A DNA stretch of 64,000 nt, taken from contig CM048744.1 of the NCBI GenBank assembly GCA_026315105.1, positions 361,337,168 to 361,401,167 on the forward strand. Reading direction: 5' to 3'. Below the pieces are notes generated by a model. It was given only the letters and a program-made list of their open reading frames with translations. It was not told the DNA's origin and did no database searches. Origin of the DNA: Locusta migratoria. Its lineage: Eukaryota > Arthropoda > Insecta > Orthoptera > Acrididae. A program made the position numbers and the translations under genes. Shown one piece after another: positions 10,327-21,183 of this stretch; within the stretch, counting starts at the first letter, position 1; the number at the start of each line of letters is the position of its first letter.

Positions 10327-10678
10327 CTCCAGCATCCATTTTTTGCCTTGGCTCCTAAGAGGGTATCGGGCACCCTTATTAATTAAAAAGAGCGATGTTC
10401 TGCAATGTTTAGAATTGTCACATGTAATGTGCTCCCTCTTAAATTGAGTTTGTCCTATTTCGTGAACATGCCGTGAAATACGTATCAAGGAATAGGGTAT
10501 TTGACTGTTTTCTGGAAATCGTTTTAAATTGTTAATTATGTCATTATGGTCGGAACATGCTTTTTTACCTCGTGGATTTCAGTACTTTTTTTAAAAAATA
10601 GAAATGAAATTCAAATAATCTGAAAGCCCGCTAAAACGCTACATTTGAGTCACGTGATGCCTGTGACGTCATACAACA

Positions 10679-10706
10679 CGCTGCTGCTGCTGCTGCTGCT
10701 GTTGCT
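10679..10706 (+). repeat. (CTG)n microsatellite
   Basis: Eight CTG units followed by GTTG, just upstream of the THAP exon. Confidence 0.9.
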
Positions 10707-10777
10707 CTCGTTAAGATAAAAAAATACCTGTATATTGTTTGGGCCGAGGCCTCGTGTTGGGCGTTAACGTTTGCATA

Positions 10778-10960
10778 ATGACCTACAAATATTGCTTAGT
10801 TCCGCACTGTACCAATACATCTGTCAAGACTCCAGAAAAATTGTTCTTGCAAGTACCAAAAAATGAGAAGATACGCAAAAAGTGGTTGGCACTGGCGCGA
10901 AGAGATCCAAATGAAATAGCGGCTACTTCATACGTGTATTTCTGTGAGGATCATTTTGAT
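10778..10960 (+). CDS. THAP zinc-finger domain, first coding exon
   Basis: Starting at ATG 10778 the protein is MTYKYCLVPHC, with further residues through KLFLQVPKNEKIRKKWL, then SYVYFCEDHF. This gives the THAP C2CH zinc-binding set: C6 and C11, then C and H in CEDH, with the conserved W between. THAP domains bind DNA in P-element transposases and in cellular regulators. The frame runs straight into GAT|GTAAGTAA at 10961, a near-consensus splice donor, so this is probably exon 1. The frame after the donor is unlike any THAP protein. I chose the ATG at 10778 because it sits directly before the domain, although an in-frame ATG exists at 10739. No later exon is identified in the window. It could be a host gene or a P-like transposase. 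Confidence 0.75.
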
Positions 10961-11039
10961 GTAAGTAAACAATATTGTTCCATTGGTAAACTAAACTGTT
11001 TGGTATCATTCTCTTCTACTGCAAAGCTGTAAAGTAGTA

Positions 11040-12660
11040 TTATGTGTAGGTTAATGACCTGATGTTTACATTTGCGAAGTAAAACTTCATAATGTTACAC
11101 GCCTACGATTTATGTGTAATTAAAGCCGTTTCCTAATATATTTTGTGAAATAACAACATGAATATTGTTGCAGCCCACTATAAAAGTATAGCACTGATTA
11201 TCTCCAGTAAGTGCAATTTTATCACCAATAGATCTTAGTCAAACAACCGTTTTATACATCGACAACGCCCTTTTAGTTACTTTACAACAAAAGTAGTGAC
11301 ACATTCGTATCAAACCAAATCTTGAATATGTAAGAAAATACTGATATGCATGGCAGAAAGTTTACACACAATCGCAAACATTCACTCACAAAAACAACAA
11401 ACCAGAAAAGCACTGTAATTTCGGTGCTATAAATTTATTCCATCGTGTCTCGCTCGCAATGTTTACGTGAAAGTGACATGCCTTTGGCTACGCGAAATGT
11501 GAGTTGCCAACCTAAGAGCGATATGAAAACACCGCCGACGCAACCCGCTGTCCCTGTTCTAGACTATAGCTATATTGTATAACTATACAAAAGGCATTTT
11601 TGCTGTATTTTACAGGTTGTGATGTTTCACTTTGCACCAGTATTGAAGTAGTTAAATAAAATTACTCCCTTAACTGCGTGCTTTACTGGGTTAAATTTTA
11701 CTAACTATCCCGGCGGCTTCCTTTGACTATGTTGGCAACAGATGCTGAATAGCGAGAATCATGAGCGTCGCCATTAGCCAATCGCGTGACAGCGCAAATA
11801 TTTTGTCGTGAAACCTTTTATTTACCTGTGCAGTTACTTTTACTGACCGGACAAGGGTACATACAAGAATCATAGAGCAGGAACAGCATTATTTATTTAC
11901 TTCATGGTCTGTACGATACACTAATCTAGTCATTCTATGTGGTCTGAACATCTGGACAAAGATTTTCTATCGTGTTGTTGATGTTGCCAACAATCAAGTC
12001 CGCTTGGATAGAAGGTAAAATTTATTGCATAATATGGTGACTTCAGATTAAGTCTGCTGACATCAACAAATGGGGTACTTTTTTCCAGTGGCATAAAATA
12101 TCTCTAGAAATAATTAGCTTTAAAACGTAGGCATGCGTTACTCACAATGCAGTTTTCACGTTTCTTATTTCTGGCACGTAAAATTTGGGTTAAATTGTAC
12201 GACGCTTCTCGCCGGGCTGCAGTGGTTATGTTGGCACCAGTGGTAATGACGGCAACTCAGATGACCAATAAATGTTTTTTTCGTGACAAATTTAATTTTT
12301 TTCTGGACGGACAAGGGTACATACAAGAACCTATCAACCATAGAGCAGGTACAGTTCACTCGCAGCAATAACATTTACTCGGTAGCTCGTGAAAAATATT
12401 AACGCAATTCTACATTTCATTGTTCATCTGTTGCCAACATAAGCACTGGAGCCCGTCGAGAAGCGTCGTAAAATTTTACCAAAATTTGGATTGTTTTAAA
12501 GATGAATATGCCATAATTGCATCAACTTTAGGGAGGTTTCCGCTGTCAGCATTCACATAACCATCTTCCATTATGTCATAAAAACTGTAAACTGAACTTA
12601 AAGCTGCGAAATGGAGGAAACGCGTACAATAATACAGCTCCTACTTCTAGTTGCCGCGCT
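11040..12660. other. Non-coding stretch downstream of the THAP exon, with a diverged duplication
   Basis: No coding region recognised. A block reading GACAAGGGTACATACAAGAA ... CATAGAGCAGG occurs twice (about 11855-11890 and 12308-12350), suggesting an internal duplication or two copies of one repeat. It may be intron, or the interior of the putative 10487-12866 element. Confidence 0.35.
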
Positions 12661-13528
12661 GTAGGTGTTCTATGACGTCACCAGTACTTCATCCAATAAC
12701 GGAGCGTTTTCGATCACTTGATCTAATCGTGAAATTTCATGATTTTTAAGCTTTAATTGCGTAAAAATAACAGATGTTTAGTAAGAATGAGCGAAAATGT
12801 TGTCTGTATTTTATAGTCATTCAGAATAACAACAATTCGAACCACATTTTTAACACAGGAAAATACCCTATTGCACAACAACGGAGAGGATACTGTGATA
12901 ATGAATATTCTAAACAAAGTGCAGATACTTGTAGTTTCATATATCAATGGAGTCCTAGATTTCTGTGGAAACTGTCGCTGCTTAATGAAACGGAAGGGAA
13001 GTGTATACATTGCAACAAATTACTTTTCTTCCCCTAGTCTGTGTTTATAATTCGTTGGTACTTATTCCAAGGCATATTCTCAAAACAGAACAAGTGCATT
13101 TTTCAGAGAAAGCGCTTTTACCTTTGAACAACTCGGAATCTTGCAGATACAGTAGTGTTCAGTTAACAGGAGTTTGCGAAAAATAAATCTTCTAGGTCAT
13201 AAGTTTTACCCTCGATTAATACGGTGTTGAATGTTTCGGTAACAGTGTATGGCACAGGTGCTGTAATACAGTTGTTTAAACAAAACTGACATTCAAATAA
13301 ATCTTCCGATTGGAACTGATAGTGCCTCACCGTAACTCCGGACATGCTTTACAGTGCTGTTCACAACATTATTCCTCAACTAGAGCTATTGTTGAGGAAT
13401 GATGGTGAACATATTGAGCATTTCCTGTAGAGAACATCATCTTTGCTTTGTCTTAATTTGTTATGCTAATTATTGATTTTCTGATCAGATAAAGCGTCAT
13501 CTGTAGGACATTGCTTTATATATTAGAA

Positions 13529-13558
13529 GGAAAAAAAAAAAAAAAAAAAAAAAAAAAA
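13529..13558 (+). repeat. Poly(A) run
   Basis: About 30 consecutive A residues in the left part of the Helitron-like copy. The other copy lacks it at this place (56700-56720 on the minus strand). Confidence 0.9.
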
Positions 13559-14341
13559 CAGTGTGTCCGTATGTGTATACGTGTTCAATTTGTTCCAATC
13601 TTTATGAAATTTTGTACACGTAAGTTTCAATCCATGAGGACGGTCGCCGTAAGAATCAAATACGATATATAGTTTACGAGATATGACGTCATAAGCAATG
13701 AGATGCGCGAAGAACTGCTGCATTTTGCGACAATGCTGCTCATTTTCTCCTTAAACCATTGGACCGATTTCAACCAAATTTGGTACACACATTCCTTACC
13801 TTGATATAATTGCTGCATGGTTAAGAATCACAAACGGCACATGGTTCAAAATATATTACGTCATAACCAATAGAAATCGCAAAAAAATGCCACATAATAC
13901 GGTGAGATTTTCGAAATACAGTGTATGAGAATGACAGTACTTAGCGCCTTGCAACAAACTTTAAAAATAATTTGAAACCTTTATTATACTTTTTCTCGCT
14001 GGAAACCATAGTAAAATGATGAAAGGGAAAAAGTTTCTCGCTTACTACTTTACGCTGTTTATGGAGTAAAACTAAGGCTCTCGGTATGACGTTACAATTT
14101 ATAATTTCTACACCACAAATTGTAGCCGCAGGAAATGTTACAAACAGTATACAGATATATAGTTGATTGTATCGTCTAAATTGTATCACAGTACGACTTA
14201 GTTCATGAGATGAGCACATAAAAAGTAACGTTCATGGAAAACCGCCCCATCACGCATCAAGTTTTAATATATTACTTTTTTACTATTAATTGTACTCCCA
14301 AGAGATTTTATAGACGTATAGCCCTTATAAAAGTGAATAAA

Positions 14342-14863
14342 GGTAAAAAAAGCAGTCAACAATCCGAAGATTGGTTTCAAAAATGTTCAAATGTTTGTAA
14401 AGTCTATGGGACTTAACTACGGGGTCATCAGTCCCTAAACTTACAAACTACTTATGAACTATTTACGAACTAGGACGGCACAAATATCCATGCCCTAGGG
14501 GGGATTCGAACCCCCGACCGTAGTGGCCGTACGGACCGTGACTGAAGCGCCTCAGTCCCCTCGGCCACCGCGGCCGGCGAAGATTGGTTTGAACACCACA
14601 GTGCTTTACTAGGCATGGTCCTATTTGGAGGTGGTATGCCGTTGCCTTCCTCCGACCTTCGAATTGACTTACCCAGTCAGTTATAGGGGGACCTACAGTT
14701 TAACGTGGGTTCCGAACCACGGTGCTACTCGGTATTTTTCACATGAGCAATACTGCCAGAGGTGAAAGAAGTGGAAAGTGACATAAAAATCCTAGGACCT
14801 GGCGGGGATCGAACCCGCGACCTTTGGATTTGTAGTCTGGCACTCTACCACTGTGCAACCGAG
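14342..14863 (-). mobile_element. SINE2, interrupted by SINE1
   Basis: Minus-oriented SINE2 whose tail side starts at GGTAAA..GCAGTCAACAATCC (14342) and whose tRNA-like head ends near 14863 (box B complement GGGATCGAACCC). It is split at 14378-14577 by a SINE1 that duplicated 13 bases of SINE2. Confidence 0.88.
14378..14577 (-). mobile_element. SINE1, complete, inserted in SINE2
   Basis: Minus-oriented. GGGGGATTCGAACCCCC (box B complement) lies near 14499-14515, and the head ends GCGGCCGG at the right. The TSD CGAAGATTGGTTT is perfect (14365-14377 and 14578-14590). This SINE1 is therefore younger than the SINE2 around it. Confidence 0.92.
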
Positions 14864-15039
14864 GAGTGAATATATACCTGGAAATGGCAGGAATAAATAA
14901 AAAAATACCCGGGCACCGCCGGGTTTTCAGCTAGTTGTTCTAATAAAACCCCGTGTCATTCCAAGCATTACCTCTCTATCCACATTATTGCGTGATTTAT
15001 TAAGTTTTCAAATTTATACTGACTTTTTGATCACCCAGT

Positions 15040-15310
15040 TTATTGTACACCAGCAGCGGCGTCACCGCAGAGTTGGGCAGGTGCTCTTGTTGGCTGTGTC
15101 GGCTTCTGCTGGAGACGGAGGGCGCACAGTGGCTGGCTGTGACGGGCTTAAGTGCGGCTCATGTCACCCGCAGCTGTCCCGGCACGCCAGCCGCGGCCCT
15201 AAAATAAAAGCCCCTGTCCGCCGCTCAGCAAGTTCAGGGCCGCGCTATCGCTTCCTGCTGCCGAGCGCTCTGGGAAGTCGAGGGGGCGCCGCTTTCACAC
15301 CGAGGCGTAC
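15040..15310. promoter_or_regulatory. CpG-rich segment with TATA-like box
   Basis: GC- and CpG-rich in contrast to both flanks. CCTAAAATAAAAGCCCC near 15199-15215 is TATA-like, and about 25-30 bases downstream lies CGCTCAGCAAGTTCAG, which could hold an initiator. No coding region follows that I recognise. A core promoter is an inference. Confidence 0.3.
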
Positions 15311-15549
15311 TTAAACCAGACTTGTCTCCATGCAGCGTTCCCAAGCTGCCGACCAAGGTGGCTTGTCGTGGGATGGGATCTTTCTCAAAGATCCAGTTCT
15401 CTTTTGGCTAACAACTGTATGTCCCGTAGGACAGTGCGCTTCCTATCACTAATTTCTCTGCGGCACTGGGTATCAATGTCTCGGACAGAGGACTAGCCGT
15501 CTTCTTTAAAAATAAAAATAAGAGCTGTGCTCTAGTATCTAGTATCACT

Positions 15550-15953
15550 TAGCTTGGGAGTGAAACATGGACGATAAACAGTGCGAACAGGAACAGGATA
15601 GAGGCTTTTGAAATGTGGTGCTACAGAAGAATGCTGAAGATTAGGTGGGTGGATCGCGTAACTAATGAGAAGGTACTGAACAGAATTGGGGAGAAAAGGA
15701 ATTTCTGGCATACCTTGAAGGGATCGATTGGTAGGACACATTCTTAGACATCAAGGAATTGTGAATTTAGCGTTGGAGGGAAGTGTTTGGGGTAAAAATT
15801 GCAGAGAAAGACAAAGAGATGGGCACAGTAAGCAGATTCAAACAGATGTAGATTACCGTTCTTACGTGGAATTGAAGAGGCTTGTTCAGGATAGGGTATT
15901 GTGGAGAGCTTCATCAAACCAGTCTCCGGTCTGAAGACCACAACAGCAACAGT
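15550..15953 (+). pseudogene. LINE1 3' fragment (C-terminal module)
   Basis: Begins at the GTGAAACATGGACGATAAAC block (ETWTIN). Contains the AFEMWCYRRMLKIRWVDRV module, TNEKVLNRIGEKRNFW and LVGHILRHQGIVNLALEG in shifting frames. Eleven codons of the LTKRRD region are lost near 15718. The 3' end is CTGAAGACCACAACAGC at 15932-15948. Strongly 5'-truncated. Confidence 0.88.
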
Positions 15954-16058
15954 TTTAATACAGATGTTTAGAGGGGAAAAATTAATGTGGAAACCTAAAG
16001 GCAACTGACAATTTCTGTGCAGATGCGCGCGCGCATCCTATCACTATGTGTGTGCGCG

Positions 16059-16059
16059 C

Positions 16060-16118
<59 letters not shown>
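16059..16118 (+). repeat. (CA)n microsatellite
   Basis: About 27 CA units preceded by mixed CG/CA dinucleotides from 16027. Repetitive cysteine/valine and histidine/threonine open frames here are artefacts. Confidence 0.95.
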
Positions 16119-16122
<4 letters not shown>

Positions 16123-16199
16123 CTATCAGGAATCCAGGGGAAACTACCTTTCCACCTTCGCAGTACCATGTGCGATACTTCGGGAATTTGAGCACGAAG

Positions 16200-16285
16200 G
16201 GAAGCGTGTCTGGATATCCTAATTGATTAAGGCGACTGCTGGACCGAAGCAGGAAATCCGGGTTCGTAGCCCGATGCTGTACAAA
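16200..16285 (+). repeat. tRNA-like SINE head
   Basis: TTGATTAAGGCGACTGCTGG (box A-like) and CCGGGTTCGTAGCCCG (box B-like) at tRNA spacing, followed by GTACAAATTTTC. It is related to the heads near 51720-51790 and 1400-1482. Confidence 0.55.
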
Positions 16286-16398
16286 TTTTCAAATACGCCA
16301 TTGAATTAATTTATGTGTCTTTAAACGGTAGAGATGTTTGAAAATTTTGAATTAGTATCACCATATCCATTGTATGCACCAAAATTGATTTCCGCCGA

Positions 16399-16910
16399 AT
16401 GTTCGTTGGTGCCACAGATATATTTGGTTCGAATGTTCATATAAGAACCATCGTTCTGGTTGTTCAGAGGAAATTCAAGACAGGAAGAAGTATTGCAAAA
16501 AGAATTCTCAAAGTACCGATAGGTTTTTTGAAAGATTTTGTATTGGTCAGCTTTTGTGGGCTGGTGTTATTCAAAATGTTCAAATGTTTGTAGAACTTAT
16601 GGGACTTAACCACGGGGTCATCAGTCCCTAAGCTTACAAACTACTTATGAACTAGCTAACTCTAAGGTCAGCACAAATATCCATGCCCGAGGGGGGATTC
16701 GAACCCCCGATCGTAGTGGCCGTGCAGACCGTGACTGGAGCGCCTCAGTCCCCTCGGCCACTTGGTGTTATTAAACCTGATATACGAGAAGTACAACACA
16801 GAATTACTTCAGTTATGTTAAACAGAGTTATTGAAGTAATATCTCAGTCGATGCAAGACATCAAAGTACTTCCCTCGAGACCTTTCCTTCCTCTCGTCAA
16901 ACACTGAAGT
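16399..16910 (+). pseudogene. Transposase-like fragment split by SINE1 (weak)
   Basis: With the SINE1 at 16572-16762 removed, the frame before it (ending near LLWAGVI) and the frame after it (KPDIREVQHRITSVMLNRVI) join across the target site. The latter loosely resembles the last helix of Tc1/mariner-type transposases, where helix residues follow a KP.....L..RI pattern. No catalytic motif is visible, so the assignment is tentative. Confidence 0.3.
16572..16762 (-). mobile_element. SINE1, complete
   Basis: Minus-oriented with box B complement GGGGGATTCGAACCCCC near 16693-16709. TSD TGGTGTTATT at 16562-16571 and 16763-16772. The extreme head (GCGGCCGG) is missing. Confidence 0.9.
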
Positions 16911-17093
16911 TGGTACCCTTAGCTTTGTCTGACGTTTGAACTATGTCACCCTTTGTTAAGGGAAAAATTTAAAAAGGGAGTAGCTTCCTCCAGTCTAGTA
17001 TTCGATCTAATCCGCAACATGTCGCTGAGGATTTCGGCAATACAAGTACATACACTTTCCATAGATCATGCACAACCGTTCGCTTCAGAACAC

Positions 17094-17330
17094 ACAATTT
17101 TCCTTGTGATATTAGATAAGGGGGAAGCTGATTGTTTCCATGTGAAAGGTGGGTTTTGCCAGGTTGTTGGGTTCCCCAAACAGCAGGCTAACAGTTTGGA
17201 CCTAATGAATGGAATATAGGTAGTCAGGGCTTTCCTAATGTCCTCGGAAACCGGAAACGACGCTCTTGGATCAGCGTGGGCGGTTGTTGCAACTGAAATA
17301 CAACATGGCCACACACATTATTCTAAAAAT
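17094..17330 (-). repeat. Repeat B (unknown, about 236 bp), copy 1
   Basis: Reverse complement of 34848-35083 along its whole length. Both copies hold an open frame with related translation (MWPCCISVATTAHADPRASF here, continuing through SEDIRKALTTYIPF and LLACCLGNP). I do not recognise the sequence. The other copy is bounded by a 17-bp TSD, which marks it as retrotransposed. Confidence 0.75.
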
Positions 17331-17461
17331 CCATATAAAATCAGTAAATGATCATACAGCAAATATAATTATAAAATGGGTTCAAGAGACTTGTGAGAAT
17401 CAAACGCCGCAATTACACTTTCAATATCCCTTACAGATAAAAAGCCGACAAATTTCAGTAC

Positions 17462-17462
<1 letters not shown>

Positions 17463-17503
<41 letters not shown>
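17463..17503 (+). repeat. (ATA)n microsatellite
   Basis: About 13 AAT/ATA units. Confidence 0.95.
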
Positions 17504-17504
<1 letters not shown>

Positions 17505-19160
17505 GACTTATATTTACAATTTTTGATACCTAGTGTTTATCAGTTACAGTTGAAGCAAATGGGCAGCATTGTACCACGCTACCTATCTTAAAAGACGTAA
17601 CACGTTATTTGCGTATTCTTTCAGTAAACTTTGTTTTACTCTCTTGTTCTGCTTTTCGTTGAGGTAGTAACATTATTGTGTCAGAACATAGATTCTCACC
17701 ACAGAAACACAAAACATGAACCCAGCAAAGCGCATTACATTTATATATGTATTATATTTAATATTATTCTTAGTAACGTTCGTTTTATGTTGTAGGATGC
17801 CACTTAAATATTTCATGGCCGATTTTGATTAAAAATAGTTAATACTCAGCAGATAATTTATATATAAACAATTATATATTTGTGGACAAGAACTGAATAT
17901 ATTTACATAAAATCCATGATAAATATTAATTAACTATACTTCGACGGCGGCAGTATATTTGAACACTGAGCAAAGAGCTTCAGTCTCACCGTTTTTAGTA
18001 TTGTTAAATATATATTTGTTTATTAAATGTAAACATCATTTGCAGGGAGGTGGTTAAAGCATTTAATTCTGTGATATTCTAATGTATAATATTTTGGAAG
18101 GGTAATTGTATTTTAAAGATGAGGCGTTAGGAAGGGCGGAAGGACACAATTTTGGGAGCAGAGAGAGCACGCTTTCGAACGCCTGGGAAGAGACTCGTAA
18201 CTTGGACGTGGTGGTGAAAGGTTGTGATGCTGGGCGGTCTGAAGCCGCTTTACGAACTTGTGATTTGAAGAGATAGGCATTTGTGGACTTACGATGCACT
18301 TCACTAATTTACGAGTAATAATTTGGAACTTTTACTCTCGAATGCGTCTGGAATAATAAATTTCACTTATAAAGAATTACTTCGTGAGTGAATCACATCT
18401 TTATCTTAGAATCCATTTTGTTGGTTATTCAGAAGGTTAATTCATGTTTGGTTAAATTTATTTTCACGTCATCATATGCAGATTGACAGACTGGCTAAAT
18501 TATAGATTAATTATTAATCTTGTTTAAACAGATTGGATAGCTGTTTAGAGCACATAAGCTGACATACATAACTCACCCCTATGAACAGAGACATCGAGGC
18601 ATAAACGTTTTACTACCCAGAGTTATGTATTGGCCATTTCTTATTGGGACAGGAAGGTCGCATCCTTATGAACCATTATACGTCTCCAACGATGGTAACT
18701 ATCAGGAGATTTGTATGGACGCTTCTCACATATAAATCTTCGAAATCTAACCCCCGTGGTATAATCAAACCTTTTGCCGAACGGCGAAGAGTTGCTGGCA
18801 TTCCCCGCCGTATGAAATGAAATTGTTTGAAAGGCACCAGAAGCCGACGCCCGTGTACTCTCGTCAAAATTAATTATCGGCGATGCTCGGCCCCTGCATT
18901 CCTCGGACATGCCATCGGCGCATTCTAGTGGTTGCCGGCGCAAATTGCCGATTTCGAAGCCGCTGTTCCTAGCGGTCGCATACAGATGGAAGCAAAATTA
19001 AAGTGCGTTTTACTCGACAGCTCCCAACGTCGTCGTTAATAAGGTTCAAAAACCAAAACATAAAAATAATGATATTTGTGCCTTGACCTTCAATTCCTAC
19101 AATCAAAATGCGTATGAAATTATACAAGCTCAGTCCGTAAGATCCACTGCAGAATTACAT
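17504..19160. other. No gene recognised
   Basis: AT-rich to about 18600, then a moderately GC-rich part (18640-19000) with a 100-residue minus-strand open frame (18943-18641) that matches no family I know and lacks supporting splice or start context. A short inverted pair (CATAACTC near 18570 and GAGTTATG near 18620) is present. Confidence 0.35.
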
Positions 19161-19166
19161 ACATCG

Positions 19167-19224
19167 AAAAAAAAAAAAAAAAAAAAAAATGTTTTCATTT
19201 CTTTCCCATCCTCCCCCCCCCCCC
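19167..19224 (+). repeat. Poly(A) and poly(C) runs
   Basis: About 23 A residues at 19167-19189 and about 12 C residues at 19213-19224. Confidence 0.9.
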
Positions 19225-19357
19225 CAACAAAATCCAAGTCCCAATCACACACCTCTGTCTGTCTGTCTGATCTAACAATGACATGAACTATTATCTTGGA
19301 AGAATTATCTATTTATGACACGCCTTATGTAAAGTGACACTGCGTGATACTGAACTC

Positions 19358-19925
19358 AGTTGTTGTTGTGGTCTTCAGTCCGGAGACTGGTTTGATGCAG
19401 ATCTCCACAATATCCTATCCTGAGCAAGCCTCTTCAACTCCACATAAGAACGGCAACCTACATCTGTTTGAATCTGCTTACTGTACCCATCTCTTGGTCT
19501 TCCTCTGCGGTTTTTACCCCACACACTTCCCTCCAATGCTAAATTCACAATTCCTTGATGTCTAAGAATGTGTCCTACCAATCGATCCCTTCTTTTAGTC
19601 AAGGTATGCCAAAAATTCCTTTTCTCGCCAATTCTGTTCAGTACCTCCTCATTAGTTACGCGAGCCATCCACCTAATCTTCAGCATTCTTCTGTAGCACC
19701 ACATTTCAAAAGCCTCTTTTCTCGTCCTGTCCGCACTGTTTATAGTCCATGTTTCACTCCCATATAAGGCAACTCTCCACACAAATGCCTTCAGAAAGGA
19801 CTTCCTTAGGCTTAAATCAATATTCGATGTTAACAAATTTCTCTTTTTCAAGAACGCTTTTCTACACATTGCCATTCTGCATTTTATATCCTCTGTACTG
19901 CGACCATAATTTGTTATTTTACTGC
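19358..19925 (-). pseudogene. LINE1 3' fragment, long open C-terminal module
   Basis: The minus strand carries one uninterrupted frame of 166 residues (19875-19375): KAFLKKRNLLTSNIDLSLRK, AFEMWCYRRMLKIRW, TNEEVLNRIGEKRNFW, LVGHILRHQGIVNLALEG, then NRRGRPRDGYSKQIQTD and SASNQSPD. It is the best-preserved copy of this module here and a good reference for the others. The 3' end at 19358 is GTTGTTGTGGTCTTCAG on the plus strand. The RT domain is truncated away. Confidence 0.92.
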
Positions 19926-20188
19926 GTATCTGTGTATCAGCCCGTAATTCGAACCATCTGATCTGAAGGATACTTGTGCCATTTTTCCATCTTTTTCAGG
20001 CAGTTTCCCAACGTATCACACTGGCTTAGTCACATATAAATTGCTTGACCACTTGCCTGTACGTAGTCCTCTTCGCAAGTAGGCTGCCTCATACGGTTTC
20101 CCACTAAACTCGTGGCTAGACATCTCTATACACAAGTGTCCAGAGTCTCATTCCAAGCGACCTATGTCCATGCTTCCAGCATCTATTG

Positions 20189-20190
<2 letters not shown>

Positions 20191-20231
<41 letters not shown>
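20191..20231 (+). repeat. (GT)n microsatellite
   Basis: About 20 TG units. Confidence 0.95.
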
Positions 20232-21040
20232 TACTTAGAACTGGTTTGATGCGTCCCGTTACAAACTCCTCTGCTGTGTCAACCTCACCTAGTGTAATGA
20301 TATGCGCCAAAAAGAGGAATTTTCCATCGCGTAGACTAAAATCCCCCTGTTTCACACATTATATTTAAAAATAGGAACCATTATGACTCTCAAAATAAAT
20401 TTAAATTCAGACAAGGAGCGCCTTATGTAAAGCATTAACCGACATACTAGTAGGAAATGTCTCCCATTTTAGTGACAGTAGGTTTGTGAACGTAATAGAG
20501 TTGGTACCGACGTAGCTGAAAATACTTCCACCACACAAAATATGAATCACAGGAAAGAGAAGCGCGCATCAATAACAGTGCACATAGACATTAAATATTG
20601 TCCACGAATCTCTACATAAAAACAATTCGTACGACAGCAATAGAGGGAACTTGATCCTCAGTACCAACGGAGATAGACGACGAGAACGCAGATGGTAATG
20701 AATTCATGATAAGAGGAAGGAACTCTGGTCGCAAGCGGATGCTACGCATGCAAGTCCGAAATGCACATTCAAAACTTTAATGCATTTGAATAACAGTTCG
20801 TATTCGGTGCAAGACAGAAGTTAATGACTGATTTACTATAATTAAGATTTTCTGTTATGTATCTGGAATGACGTGACAACCAATGCTTCTGAAAAGACAT
20901 CCGTGTTAAAGATTTAGAACGAGATTTAGAAGTAGTCTCTATATATGAAACCCACTTCAGTGATGAAGTTATTGGAGACGAGGAATACAATGGAGGTAAC
21001 AAAGAATGAACTGCTCTGAAGTAGTAATTTGCCCTTTGGG
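20232..21040. other. No gene recognised
   Basis: Mixed-composition sequence without a supported gene or a repeat I recognise. Confidence 0.35.

Positions 21041-21041
<1 letters not shown>

Positions 21042-21094
<53 letters not shown>
21042..21094 (+). repeat. Poly(T) run
   Basis: About 53 consecutive T residues. It may be the A-tail of a minus-strand retroelement, but no element body is recognised to its left. Confidence 0.9.
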
Positions 21095-21099
<5 letters not shown>

Positions 21100-21183
21100 A
21101 AGATACAACTTCTGGCAATACAATTCAGTGAATAGTCCTTTAACATTAAATATATGAACTATGAACTACAATTGCCTAATAGT

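Larger units (their letters stand above)
10487..12866. mobile_element. Putative DNA transposon with long diverged TIRs and a THAP exon
   Basis: Inward from each end the sequence begins AATAGGGTATTT (10490 on the plus strand; about 12866 on the minus). About 190 bases further in, both arms read AAACGCTAC/CC, then TGACGTCATA(C/G)AACAC (10665-10680; 12665-12682). The arms in between are diverged but roughly collinear. A THAP-domain exon lies just inside the left arm. P-type and Kolobok transposons encode THAP proteins, so a transposon is the simplest reading. No TSD is visible. Confidence 0.45.
13506..14931 (+). mobile_element. Helitron-like element, copy 1
   Basis: The left region has TTTATATATT, a poly(A) run (13529-13558) and CAGTGTGTCCGTATGTG. 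The interior shares long blocks with the inverted copy at 54497-56735 (for example TTCAACCAAATTTGGTACAC at 13769). The right end is a GC hairpin (about 14907-14922) followed by TTTCAGCTAG and then T. A 3' hairpin plus CTAG before a T fits Helitron ends. No Rep/helicase gene is present. A SINE2 carrying SINE1 lies inside. Another non-coding repeat class with similar ends is possible. Confidence 0.5.

Noticed and set aside
16017..16226. Open frames with runs of His/Thr or Cys/Val over the CA repeat
   Set aside because: They are translations of a dinucleotide microsatellite on either strand.
18641..18943. 100-residue minus-strand open frame
   Set aside because: No motif, no splice or start context and overlapping alternative frames of similar length.
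21042..21094. Poly(T) as the tail of a minus-strand retroelement
   Set aside because: No element body or TSD could be recognised next to it, so it is listed only as a homopolymer.
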